From an uncultured Flavobacterium sp. (GTDB taxonomy: Bacteria; Bacteroidota; Bacteroidia; Flavobacteriales; Flavobacteriaceae): DNA of 38,195 nt. The position numbers and the translations under genes are program-made. Location of the stretch: contig NZ_CAMLMK010000016.1 in the NCBI RefSeq assembly GCF_946481155.1, positions 1 to 38,195 on the forward strand, written 5' to 3'. Shown here piece by piece: positions 16,601 to 26,763 of the stretch (position 1 is the first letter of the stretch; every line of letters starts with the position of its first letter). The notes beneath the pieces were generated by a model. It ran no database searches and was not told the origin of the DNA. It worked only from the letters and a program-made list of their open reading frames with translations.

Positions 16601-19600
16601 AACATTGCACTCGTTCCAATTGCTGTATTCAGTCCTGCAGTAGTGGTAAATAATAAGGCGTATTTACCTAAACCAACGTTGTTGCTTCCTGTAGTAATAT
16701 TAAGTAAAGCTTCACTTCCCACTGAAGTATTATTTCCTCCAGTGGTATTTTTACTTAAAGCCGCATAACCTACAGCGGTATTACTTGAGCCTGTAGTTGT
16801 AGCTTTTAGCGCTTCATAACCTATAGCCGTGCCACGGATTCCTGTATAATTTTGAAGTGCTCTGTATCCTACAGCAGTTGCTCCGTTGGAAACACTGTTT
16901 TGTAAAGCCTGGTATCCGATACCGGTAGTAAAGGCTGATGTTGCATTGGTCTGACCCGCCTGCATACCAATAAGCGTATTTCTGTTATCTGTCAGATCAT
17001 CACCTGCACCTGCGCCTTCCCCTACAAATACTGAATTACCTGTATTTAGTGTTTCAATTTGTCCTTTGGTAGTGATTCTTGTACGGATGGTGTTATCGGT
17101 TCTGATATCCAAAGACTGGTTGTCTGTGGTTCCGATGAAATTCGTACCATTGACTGTTCCTGCATTTCCTGTAATCGACCAGTCGTTGGTAATTCCAGGC
17201 ACGCTACCCCACACGCCTGTTCCTAATAAAACTTGCGTTGCTGTTCCTGCAGTTAGCGGTGTTAAGGTTCCATTTGCATCTGCCTGTACCACTCTGGTTC
17301 CGGTACCGGCAAGGGAAGAAGTTCGGACATCACCAACAACCTCTAATTCTTCAGCGGGAGATGTAGTTCCGATTCCGACCTTTACCGCATCAGCTCCGGT
17401 TCCTCCAAGGACCATACTGTTGCTGGCACCTACTTTAGCATTATATCCGATTGCTGTTGCATTTGTCAAAGCAGCTGAGCTCACATCTGCACCAAATCCG
17501 ACAGCAGTATTATTACCCCCTGTAGTATTTGTTGCCAAAGCGGTCCATCCCAAGGCAGTATTTCTTCCACCGGTTGTATTCGCCATTAACGACCGCCCAC
17601 CTACTGCTGAATTATTAAAACCGCTTGTATTAAGAAACAGTGAATTGGTACCGATTGCGGTATTGTTTTGTCCTGTAACTATATCTCCCAAGGCGTAATA
17701 TCCGACTGCTACGTTTTCCGATGTGCTGACCGACTTACTTAAAGCCTGACCTCCAAGAGCGACATTTCGGGACCCTGTAGTATTTGAACGTAGGGTCTCG
17801 GCTCCCAAAGCAGTGTTATCTGCTCCGGTAGTGGTTGCAGTGAGCGCCTGGTGCCCGATTCCGGCATTGCTATAACCCGTAGTAGTTGCATTTAGCGCAG
17901 CCTGTCCAACTGCAGTATTATAATTTCCTGTAGTAAGATTACCTAAAGCCGTATTACCTACACCCACGTTTCTTTGGCCTGTAGCAGTAAGTTTTCCTGC
18001 ATTTATTCCGCTAAAGAAACCGGTATTGGTATGAATCAATGTATTGGCATCAGAATAAATAATACCTGTTGTCGAAGTAGACGCCGGTAACCTGAAGTTT
18101 TTTGTTATCTGAAGCTGTTCTGCAGGAGTACCGGTTCCGATACCCACAAATCCGGCACCTGTCACTCTTGCCTGTTCGGTGTTGTTAGTTTTAAGAACCA
18201 AATCCACGTTGTCTGTGGTTCCTATAAAATTAGTCCCTGCTACTGTACCTGAATTACCTGTTAGTGACCAGTCATTTGTTAATCCCGGAACAGTTCCCCA
18301 AACACCTGTACCTAACAAAACCTGAGAAGCTGTACCTGCTGCCAGAGGTTTAAGAGTACCCCAGTCGTCTGCCTGAACGACTCTGACTCCTGTTCCGGCG
18401 AGCGATGATGTGCGGACTTCACCAACAACTTCCAATTCTTTTGCAGGTGAGGTAGTACCAATACCAACTTTACCGTTCTCATTACCGTCAATAGTCATCA
18501 CTTTTTTGGTTCCCATGTCTGATATACCATCAGTACCCTGGTCCCATAAAACGAAATCGATTGCGTTTCCGGAATCAGCAAAGGAATTATGGCGGGAAAT
18601 TATGGAATGTTTATAGTCACTGCCTCCATTCCAGGAAAAAGCAATTTGCGAAGAGAGAAACTCGCTGTTATTATTTCCGCTTCTTAGTAAAAGGGAATTA
18701 GAACCGCTGTTATTTCCGTATATATCAAGATATGCTGAAGGAGCGGCAACGCCAATACCCATAAAACCGGTACTTGCAAATCTTGCACGTTCAGCATTAT
18801 TTGTCTTGAATACAAAGTCAATTGCATCTGTTGTTCCTATAAAATTAGTACCTGCTACTGTCCCTGAATTACCAGTTAGTGACCAATCATTTGTTAGCCC
18901 CGGAACAGTTCCCCAAACGCCAGTTCCTAATAAAACCTGAGCAGCAGTTCCTGCAGCTAATGGTGTCAAAGTTCCATTTGTATCTGCCTGTACCATACGC
19001 ATTCCTGTACCGGCAAGAGAAGATGTCCTTACGTTTCCGACTACTTCCAATCTTTCTGCTGGTGCCGTTGTACCAATACCAACATTAGCATTGTTACCAA
19101 GAACAAGACTGTTGCTGGCGCTTACACTGGCATTAGCTCCAACAGCCGTGGCATTGGAAAGATTTCCTGAGGCAACATTCGCGGCATAACCAACAGCAGT
19201 ATTATCAGAACCTGTAGTATTTCCCGCCAGGGCTAAATCCCCAGCTGCAGTATTTCTGTTTCCTGATACGTTAAAGCTCAGGGATGAGCTTCCCACCGCA
19301 GTATTATTGCTACCCGTAGTATTCGAGAATAAAGTATTTTTTCCAAGTGCCGCATTCCAGTTTCCTGTAGTATTCGAGTTTCCTGACAAGTCACCCACAA
19401 CAGTATTCGAAACACCTGTTGTATTTGAAGGTAACGACAAATCTCCCAATGCGGTATTTGCATATCCCGTCGTGTTGGAACTAAGGGCATAATATCCGAA
19501 GGCAGAGTTTCCGCCTCCAGTTGTATTGGCAGTCCCTGCATAATGTCCTACAAATGCATTTTGGTTATTGCTTAAGTCATCATTGGCACCTGCCCCCTGA

Positions 19601-21738
19601 CCAAGAAATACCGAATGTCCTGTGTTAAATGTTTCTATTTGACCTTTCGTAGTAAATCGGGTTCTCAGGATATTATTTGTCCTAAGATCGAAGGCCTGGT
19701 TATCCGTCGTTCCAATAAAATTGGTCCCTGCTATAGTCCCAGAATTACCTGTAAGCGACCAGTCATTTGTTAACCCGGGTACGCTTCCCCAAACGCCTGT
19801 CCCCAATAATACTTGTGAAGCGGTTCCTGCTGCTAATGGCGTTAAGGTCCCATTTGTATCTGCCTGCACCATTCTTGTTCCTGTACCGGAAAGGGACGAT
19901 GTCCTGATATTTCCATCCACATGGAGCATTTCTGCCGGGGTTACTGTACCTATACCAACATATCCGTTATTGTTTATTCGCATTCGTTCCATATATCCAA
20001 TCCCGTTCACTGAAGTAAAGAAACGGTGATAACCATCCGTATCCCAATCTCCGGGGCCTGCCATATAGTCAATACTCCATCCGGCTGAGTGATTGATTTT
20101 GGATCCCATGTCAGCCCAGTCTGTAAGCTGGATTTTATCTCTGGAATCATTGCTATAAAGCGTAAGCGTTCCATTTTCTATTTTTTCATTTCCGGTAACA
20201 TGAAGTTTGGTGTCTGGTGATGCTGTCCCGATACCTACATTTCCGGCAGATGAAATACGTGCGGCCTCAGTTGCATTGGTTTTAATCACTAAATCCTGAC
20301 TATCGCTCGTTCCTATATAATCCGTTCCGGCCGTAGTTCCGGCATTTCCGGCTTTAAGCCAGGCATTCGGATCGGATTCCGTAATAAGTGAACTGGCCGG
20401 GGCCCATGCAACGGCACCTGCACCATTTGTTTTCAGAACATATCCGTTCGTCCCGTCTGTGGTTGGGAAACTGTAAGCACTGTTGATATTTAATGTTCCA
20501 TTCACGCGAAGCAAATTTGTCGCGAAGTCCCCATAGATAAGTGGATTGACAGTATTACTATTATCAATGTATAATTTATTACTACCCGTTTCGGAATACC
20601 CTGCAAGATAACCAAGCATTACGTTACCTGAGCCTAAAGCGCTGTATCCTGCTTCTGTTCCGACAGCCGTATTGGAACCTCCAACAATATTATTATGCAA
20701 AGTCCCATAACCTAGTGCTGTATTACGGTTTCCGGTAGTATTTGCAGGCATTGCATCACGACCAAAAGCTGAATTGTTGAATCCGGAGGTAGTCGATGAC
20801 AATGCACCATTTCCTACGGCTGAATTGAATCCCCCTGTTAGAGCACCTCCTAAAGTTCCATATCCTATTGCCACGTTATCTGATCCTGTAGTAGCACCAC
20901 CCATGGACTGGCTTCCTACAGTTGTATTTCTCGATCCCGTAGTGCTGTTTTTAAGGGATTGTGCCCCAATTGCCGTATTATCGCCGGCTGTCGTAGACGA
21001 AAGCATAGATTGGTATCCAAAAGCGGCATTATTGAATCCGGTAGTTAACGAATTCATAGACAAGTGGCCAAAGGCACTATTAATATTTCCAGTGGTAATA
21101 GCAGTCAATGCATCGTTTCCTACTCCCGTGTTACCAAACCCTGTAGCAGTTAGGCTCCCGGCATTTAACCCGCTAAAAAAACCGCCGTTAGTATGGAGTA
21201 ACCTGTTTGTAGTGGAATAAATAATACCCGCAGTGGAAGTTGACGCCGGAAGACGAAAATTTCCTGTGATCTGCAACTGCTGGGCAGGAGTAGCAGTACC
21301 TATTCCAAGGAAACCGCCACTTGTGAATCGTGCGCGTTCGCTATTATTTGTTTTAAACACAAAATCTTTTGCATCTGTTGTCCCTAAGAAATTGGTTCCC
21401 GGAACAGTCCCCGAATTACCTGTTAATGCCCAATCATTTGTTGATGAAGCCAGCCCAATCCATGTTGAGGTGGTGCTGTCCCAATAGTAAAATCCGGGTG
21501 GTTTAATCCCAACAGCGGTAGTCAGGAAAACCATCATACCATTTTGTGCAGTTGTCGGATTCGTTGCCGGAAAAACATCTACTTTAGGAATTAAAATACC
21601 ATCTGTATTTGCCGGAGCGGCCTGATTGCTGGAGCGAATGTCAAGTTGTGCTCCTGGAGTTGTTGTGTTGATACCTACCTGACCAACTGCTGTGCTAAAA
21701 GACAATAAAAAAAGTAACTTATACAATTGCTTTCTCAT
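13675..21738 (-). CDS. Giant modular fibre-like protein with C-terminal S74 chaperone domain
   Basis: This 2687-residue protein starts at the ATG at 21736-21738 with a signal peptide (MRKQLYKLLFLLSFSTAVG) and then QVGINTTTP. The body has eight modules. Each opens with a linker of the NDWSLTGNSGTVAGTNFIGTTD type near residues 100, 460, 660, 950, 1155, 1520, 1860 and 2210. Five modules carry long runs of a ~14-residue NTTGxxNTAVGxxAL repeat like YadA-head or tail-fibre beta-rolls. Most are separated by VGIGTxxPAExLEVVGxVRTSSLAGTG units. The C-terminal ~200 residues match the S74 intramolecular chaperone: SDARIK with Ser2489 and Lys2494 as the likely self-cleaving dyad, HTVDYEALSTLNISATQELIK, and a final coiled coil. 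The domain likely trimerises the fibre and is then cut off. There is no T9SS sorting domain, lipobox or membrane anchor. It is probably extracellular or on the surface; the target is unknown. Confidence 0.85.
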   Translation of the reverse strand: MRKQLYKLLFLLSFSTAVGQVGINTTTPGAQLDIRSSNQAAPANTDGILIPKVDVFPATNPTTAQNGMMVFLTTAVGIKPPGFYYWDSTTSTWIGLASSTNDWALTGNSGTVPGTNFLGTTDAKDFVFKTNNSERARFTSGGFLGIGTATPAQQLQITGNFRLPASTSTAGIIYSTTNRLLHTNGGFFSGLNAGSLTATGFGNTGVGNDALTAITTGNINSAFGHLSMNSLTTGFNNAAFGYQSMLSSTTAGDNTAIGAQSLKNSTTGSRNTTVGSQSMGGATTGSDNVAIGYGTLGGALTGGFNSAVGNGALSSTTSGFNNSAFGRDAMPANTTGNRNTALGYGTLHNNIVGGSNTAVGTEAGYSALGSGNVMLGYLAGYSETGSNKLYIDNSNTVNPLIYGDFATNLLRVNGTLNINSAYSFPTTDGTNGYVLKTNGAGAVAWAPASSLITESDPNAWLKAGNAGTTAGTDYIGTSDSQDLVIKTNATEAARISSAGNVGIGTASPDTKLHVTGNEKIENGTLTLYSNDSRDKIQLTDWADMGSKINHSAGWSIDYMAGPGDWDTDGYHRFFTSVNGIGYMERMRINNNGYVGIGTVTPAEMLHVDGNIRTSSLSGTGTRMVQADTNGTLTPLAAGTASQVLLGTGVWGSVPGLTNDWSLTGNSGTIAGTNFIGTTDNQAFDLRTNNILRTRFTTKGQIETFNTGHSVFLGQGAGANDDLSNNQNAFVGHYAGTANTTGGGNSAFGYYALSSNTTGYANTALGDLSLPSNTTGVSNTVVGDLSGNSNTTGNWNAALGKNTLFSNTTGSNNTAVGSSSLSFNVSGNRNTAAGDLALAGNTTGSDNTAVGYAANVASGNLSNATAVGANASVSASNSLVLGNNANVGIGTTAPAERLEVVGNVRTSSLAGTGMRMVQADTNGTLTPLAAGTAAQVLLGTGVWGTVPGLTNDWSLTGNSGTVAGTNFIGTTDAIDFVFKTNNAERARFASTGFMGIGVAAPSAYLDIYGNNSGSNSLLLRSGNNNSEFLSSQIAFSWNGGSDYKHSIISRHNSFADSGNAIDFVLWDQGTDGISDMGTKKVMTIDGNENGKVGIGTTSPAKELEVVGEVRTSSLAGTGVRVVQADDWGTLKPLAAGTASQVLLGTGVWGTVPGLTNDWSLTGNSGTVAGTNFIGTTDNVDLVLKTNNTEQARVTGAGFVGIGTGTPAEQLQITKNFRLPASTSTTGIIYSDANTLIHTNTGFFSGINAGKLTATGQRNVGVGNTALGNLTTGNYNTAVGQAALNATTTGYSNAGIGHQALTATTTGADNTALGAETLRSNTTGSRNVALGGQALSKSVSTSENVAVGYYALGDIVTGQNNTAIGTNSLFLNTSGFNNSAVGGRSLMANTTGGRNTALGWTALATNTTGGNNTAVGFGADVSSAALTNATAIGYNAKVGASNSMVLGGTGADAVKVGIGTTSPAEELEVVGDVRTSSLAGTGTRVVQADANGTLTPLTAGTATQVLLGTGVWGSVPGITNDWSITGNAGTVNGTNFIGTTDNQSLDIRTDNTIRTRITTKGQIETLNTGNSVFVGEGAGAGDDLTDNRNTLIGMQAGQTNATSAFTTGIGYQALQNSVSNGATAVGYRALQNYTGIRGTAIGYEALKATTTGSSNTAVGYAALSKNTTGGNNTSVGSEALLNITTGSNNVGLGKYALLFTTTAGLNTAIGTSAMFDNTTGANNTAVGFQAISSNTTGNNNVALGINALGTNNTGSNNLALGTNADVTSAALTNAAAIGYNAKVAASNSMVLGGTGVDAVKVGIGTTAPAEELEVVGDVRTSSLAGTGTRMVQADTNGTLTPLAAGTAAQVLLGTGVWGTVPGLTNDWSLTGNAGTVNGTNFIGTTDNQALDIRTNNVIRTRITNKGQIETLNTGQSVFVGEGAGANDDLTNNINAFIGYQAGNANTTGTDNVGLGYRSLQTNTTGSYNTATGSNAMRLNTTGYDNVANGNSALGVNTTGAFNTGIGAHALNANTTGNNNTAVGRIALNSSTAASNNTAVGARALESTTLGSRNTVAGYQAGNLNTTGNDIAAFGYFSLQNNTTGVGNSAFGTSALNANTTGTNNTALGFNADVSSGALTNATAIGYNAKVAASNSMVLGGTGANAVKVGIGTTAPAEELEVVGNVRTSSLAGTGTRVVQADANGTLTPLAGGTASQVLLGTGVWGSVPTTNAWALSGNAGTVAGTNFLGTTDAIDFVFKTNNAERARFTSGGFMGIGVSAPAAYLDVYGHNSGTNSLLLRSGNNNNAFNSSQIAFGYSGTNTYMHSIKSRHMSGSDTGNAIDFTVWDFGTDAVGTIGTKKVMTIDGEGNGRVGIGTTTPRAPLEVVGSIMPSSAGGNADIEMNSLTRSTIYPNGANTPADLGLQVRSKGTGVLELNSDNTGNIQMVTGGGNVGIGTNSVTQAKVVINGTQNSFQTYAYLNSAGTVGLTNSTAGYSLYTTGRIAATEFNAFSDARIKDIKGISNSAKDLETLNKIEITDYTFKDSIGKGMGINKKVIAQQVEKVYPQAVATITDVIPDIYTIAKIKDGRVILKNTLQKGDRVKLVFDNRTELVTVLQADEYGFNVAVKDEGKVFVFGREVNDFHTVDYEALSTLNISATQELIKIINQQEAQIRGLKAENTDMNERLTKTEADINQIKSMFNNTISTNSK
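14600..21450 (-). repeat. Long internal repeats in the fibre gene (eight modules of four types)
   Basis: Module type order from the N-terminus is A-D-C-B-A-C-C-B. Type A (FRLPASTST...HTN.GFFSG): about 21450-20370 and 18280-17190. Type D: about 20370-19770. Type C (QIETLNTG.SVFVGEGAG): about 19770-18890, 17190-16160 and 16160-15130. Type B (YLDIYG.NSG.NSLLLRSGNNN): about 18890-18280 and 15130-14600. Nucleotide similarity between copies is obvious by eye in the linkers. Boundaries are approximate. Confidence 0.8.
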
Positions 21739-21884
21739 GGGGGAGATTTTGGATTTATAGCTTTGACGACAAAACTTTTTTATTCTTGCGCTTACACTTA
21801 AATTATTTTTGAAGTACAAGAAAATCAAGGATTAAAAAGGAATACTTTTGTCGGTAAAGCTTTAAAGTTTTTCTTAAAAAAAAG

Positions 21885-21915
21885 CAAAAATATAGTACTA
21901 TATTATTAAAAACAA
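21885..21915 (-). promoter_or_regulatory. Promoter of the fibre gene, with a palindrome in the spacer
   Basis: The minus strand has TTG, 20 nt, then TATTTTTG (full -7 match). Transcription would start near 21878, giving a leader of about 140 nt. The spacer contains the 12-bp perfect palindrome TATAGTACTATA (21891-21902), which overlaps the -7 element and could be a repressor site. Confidence 0.6.
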
Positions 21916-22021
21916 ATTAGTGATTCAATTTCAACAAACATATTTTCAGCACATTAAAAAATATAAATAAAGTCTTACAGATAGGAATATTCTGCAAATG
22001 AAAAAGTTGTTAATTGAAATT

Positions 22022-22678
22022 TTAGTGATTGAAAAATAGCTCATGTCGCTTTCCCTTATTCTCAAAAATCACCCTGGACCAAAATGGTTGTGCTTTATTT
22101 GAAGTCGGAAACCAATTTCTGTTTTCACCGGAAATAATAAATAAGCCCCTGTTGTCACCTAAAACAGAAAAAGTCACATTTTTAGGCTGCATTACGAAAA
22201 AATCAGTTTCATATTTTGTATTGATCTCATCGCAAAATTGCAGGACATCTTCCACTACAAACCCTATTTCGCTGATTTTGATAAAGGAATCGGCGTTAAA
22301 AATTGCTCCGGAAGTATTTTTGAGATCATAACGAACGATGCATTCCAGAATATTGCCGTTGTTATCATAAAAGTAAAACGATTTGGCGTGCCAGTTGGAG
22401 AAGTCGATAATTTCATGGTCTTCAGACGGAATCAATGCTGCTCTTTTCCGAATCCAATCCAATGCTTCCATAAGTTTATTTTCCGGAATATCAATGGCGA
22501 AATGATACACCGGTTTTTGAATTTCATCCGATAAATGAAAATACAACTTTGAGGTTCCTATCTGAAATGAAAGAAGTTCATCCGTTTTCGCTGTCACTTT
22601 CAAACCTAACTTTTTCCCGTAAAAGAATTCGGTTTCCGAAAGTGAATTTGTTAACAGATGAACTTCTGAAAGTTGCAT
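22022..22678 (-). CDS. VOC (glyoxalase/bleomycin-resistance) family protein
   Basis: This 218-residue cytosolic protein has two VOC-type beta-alpha-beta-beta-beta halves. The first (about 1-118) has VHLLTNSLSETEFFYGKKLGL, FHLSD and SFYFYDNNGNILECIVR. The second (about 130-215) has KISEIGFVVEDVLQFCDEI and FSVLGDNRGLFIIS. His and Glu residues suitable for metal binding are present in the first half (HFAIDI, NILEC), but no substrate can be assigned. It starts 9 bp after the katG stop and is almost certainly cotranscribed with it, hinting at a detoxification role. Confidence 0.82.
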   Translation of the reverse strand: MQLSEVHLLTNSLSETEFFYGKKLGLKVTAKTDELLSFQIGTSKLYFHLSDEIQKPVYHFAIDIPENKLMEALDWIRKRAALIPSEDHEIIDFSNWHAKSFYFYDNNGNILECIVRYDLKNTSGAIFNADSFIKISEIGFVVEDVLQFCDEINTKYETDFFVMQPKNVTFSVLGDNRGLFIISGENRNWFPTSNKAQPFWSRVIFENKGKRHELFFNH

Positions 22679-22687
22679 GATTTCTAA

Positions 22688-24916
<2,229 letters not shown>

Positions 24917-25040
24917 TTAATAAACAGCTCAAAATCAAAATTTACAACCTTTAAATTTACCTAAAATTAAACAATTAAGAAAGGAAAAACTTATAAATCA
25001 AATTGATTGTTTTTATTTTTTGATAACCAAAAACTATACA

Positions 25041-25072
25041 TTGAAAATTGGCATCAAGTTTGCTTATCTTTG
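25041..25072 (+). promoter_or_regulatory. Promoter of the DUF4197 gene
   Basis: TTG (25041-25043), 21 nt, then TATCTTTG (25065-25072) is a full match to the Bacteroidota consensus. It lies 18 nt before the chosen ATG and rules out the longer frame that opens at 25007. Confidence 0.7.
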
Positions 25073-25090
25073 GGAAACAAATCAAATTTT

Positions 25091-25792
25091 ATGAAAAAAA
25101 TAGCACTACTCTTAGTTTTCATTCCTTTTTTAGGATGCGCAGAAATGCAGCAAGTAATGGATCAGTTACCACAACAGGGCGGATTGGGCCAGGCGGAAAT
25201 TGCGTCGGGACTTAAGGAAGCTTTGAACAAAGGAATTGACAAACAGGTTGTTAAATTAACAAACGTAGATGGTTTTTATAAAAATGAAATGGTGAAGATT
25301 CTTCTGCCGGAAGAATTGAAGAAAGTGGATAAAACCCTTCGTGATATTGGGATGAGCAAATTGGCCGATGAAGGTTTAAAGATGATGAACCGTGCCGCGG
25401 AAGATGCGGTCAAAGAAGCAACTCCTATTTTTGTTGACGCTATAAAAGGAATGACTTTCACCGATGCGAAAAACATCTTATTAGGCGATGACCGTTCTGC
25501 AACAACATATCTTCAGACTACAACTTCAAATGCATTGTATACGAAATTCAGTCCGGTGATAAAAAATTCTTATGCAAAAGTGGGCGCTGATAAAGTCTGG
25601 GCTAATATCATCAACAAATACAACAGCATTCCTTTGGTGAAAAAAGTAAATCCTGATTTGACTGATTATACTACTAATAAAGCTATGGAAGGTGTTTTTA
25701 AAATGATTGCCGTTGAGGAAAAAGACATCCGAAATAATTTAGCAGCGCGTACGACAGCTCTTTTGAAAAGAGTATTTTCGCTACAGGATTAA
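25091..25792 (+). CDS. DUF4197 lipoprotein
   Basis: This 233-residue protein starts at the ATG at 25091, just downstream of a consensus promoter. The signal peptide MKKIALLLVFIPFLGC puts the lipidated Cys at 16. The body is helical: GLGQAEIASGLKEALNKGIDKQV, GFYKNEMVKILLPEELKKVDKTLRDIG, KGMTFTDAKNILLGDDRSATTYLQ and the C-terminal VEEKDIRNNLAARTTALLKRVF. This matches DUF4197, a family found in many Gram-negative bacteria with no established function. It is monocistronic and divergent from katG. Confidence 0.87.
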   Translation: MKKIALLLVFIPFLGCAEMQQVMDQLPQQGGLGQAEIASGLKEALNKGIDKQVVKLTNVDGFYKNEMVKILLPEELKKVDKTLRDIGMSKLADEGLKMMNRAAEDAVKEATPIFVDAIKGMTFTDAKNILLGDDRSATTYLQTTTSNALYTKFSPVIKNSYAKVGADKVWANIINKYNSIPLVKKVNPDLTDYTTNKAMEGVFKMIAVEEKDIRNNLAARTTALLKRVFSLQD

Positions 25793-25859
25793 AAAAGGTA
25801 AAAATTTAGTATTCAAATACATACAAATAACAAATTGTTAACATTAGGAAACAAAAAAT

Positions 25860-25950
25860 TATCGGAACTTTGTACCATAATAAATAGTTTCTCATTTGGT
25901 TAGGGTTAGTTAAAAAAGAATTCCACGCTTTAGGGCGTGGTTTTTTTTTG
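25860..25950 (+). ncRNA. Possible very short transcript ending in a strong terminator
   Basis: A GAACTTTG -7-like element (25865-25872) is followed by about 50 nt without a good ORF, then a strong plus-strand terminator (25923-25948). The terminator is 130 nt beyond the DUF4197 stop, and a promoter-like element sits between, so it may serve a separate small RNA rather than the lipoprotein gene. Weak evidence: the -7 lacks the leading TA. Confidence 0.25.
25923..25948 (+). terminator. Strong terminator (plus strand)
   Basis: Stem CCACGC / GCGTGG with a 6-nt loop, then nine Ts on the plus strand. On the minus strand the hairpin is the same but the T-run is delayed, so it serves the convergent BtuF-like gene only weakly. 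Confidence 0.8.
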
Positions 25951-25953
25951 CTT

Positions 25954-26763
25954 TTATCCTAAACGATTGTGTAGTTGCTTAAAGTAGTCAAAGGCCTTCA
26001 CCAATCGGCTTCCGTACCAGGAGAACATCTCGCCGTCGACAAAAATGGTAGTCGCATGATGGGTATGTCTTCCAAGCTCAAAAGCATGTTCGTCTTTGAA
26101 AGGAAATGGCTCTGAAGAAAGAAAAACAAAATCCGGATCGCCCTGAATACGCATTTTCTGGATCACGATTTCAGGATACCTGCCTTCATATTTTGGATTG
26201 TTATCGTAAATATTTTCGAATTTATTCAGCTTTAATAATTCGTTGATAAAATTATCGCCACCCGCTACCATCCATGGATTCGCCCAGATGAAATAAGCCA
26301 CTTTCTTAACCTCCTTATCTTTAATGAAATTTTGAAAATCGGCTAAGGCAGCTGTCGTTTTATCCAGCCACTTTTGTGCTTCCGTGCGCTTGTTGAACAA
26401 TTGTCCGAAATCGGATATCATCTGAAAATTATCTTCGATGGTTATAATATTCGTTACCCAAACCGGGCAAATATCTTTTAGTGATTCTACAATTTCAAGT
26501 GTATTTTCTTCTTTATTGGCGATGATTATATCCGGCTGTAATTCCTTGATTTTATCAATCTTAACCTTTTTGGTACCCCCGACAATTTTCTTAGTCGACT
26601 TAAGATGAAACGGATGTACACAAAACTTTGTTATCCCCGCGATGCTGTCTTCCAGTCCCATATCGAACAACAATTCGGTTTGGGAAGGGACGAGCGAAAC
26701 AATGCATTTTGGCGTTGTCTGAAAGGTATGCGAAGTTCCGAGTTGGTCGACTAAGGTTTTCAT
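25954..26763 (-). CDS. BtuF-like helical-backbone substrate-binding protein without signal peptide
   Basis: This 269-residue protein has the fold signature of cobalamin/iron-siderophore binding proteins (TroA/BtuF class). The segments are CIVSLVPSQTELLFDMGLEDSIAGITKFC, GGTKKVKIDKIKELQPDIIIANKEEN (typical BtuF-type first lobe), a linking helix (about 120-150) and AYFIWANPWMVAGGDNFINELL at the start of the second lobe. Such proteins normally act outside the inner membrane with an ABC importer. Here the N-terminus ([14 protein letters not shown]) has no signal peptide or lipobox and there is no permease gene nearby. The ATG overlaps the pyrF stop (TAATG), so translation is probably coupled. Cobalamin or another metal complex is a reasonable guess as ligand; location and role remain open. 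Confidence 0.78.
   Translation of the reverse strand: MKTLVDQLGTSHTFQTTPKCIVSLVPSQTELLFDMGLEDSIAGITKFCVHPFHLKSTKKIVGGTKKVKIDKIKELQPDIIIANKEENTLEIVESLKDICPVWVTNIITIEDNFQMISDFGQLFNKRTEAQKWLDKTTAALADFQNFIKDKEVKKVAYFIWANPWMVAGGDNFINELLKLNKFENIYDNNPKYEGRYPEIVIQKMRIQGDPDFVFLSSEPFPFKDEHAFELGRHTHHATTIFVDGEMFSWYGSRLVKAFDYFKQLHNRLG

Noticed and set aside
15935..17698. Long plus-strand open frames antisense to the fibre gene, up to 210 codons and similar to each other
   Set aside because: They mirror the repeats of the real minus-strand gene, lack start signals, and have proline/valine-rich low-complexity products. Similarity between them follows from the modules, not from a gene family.
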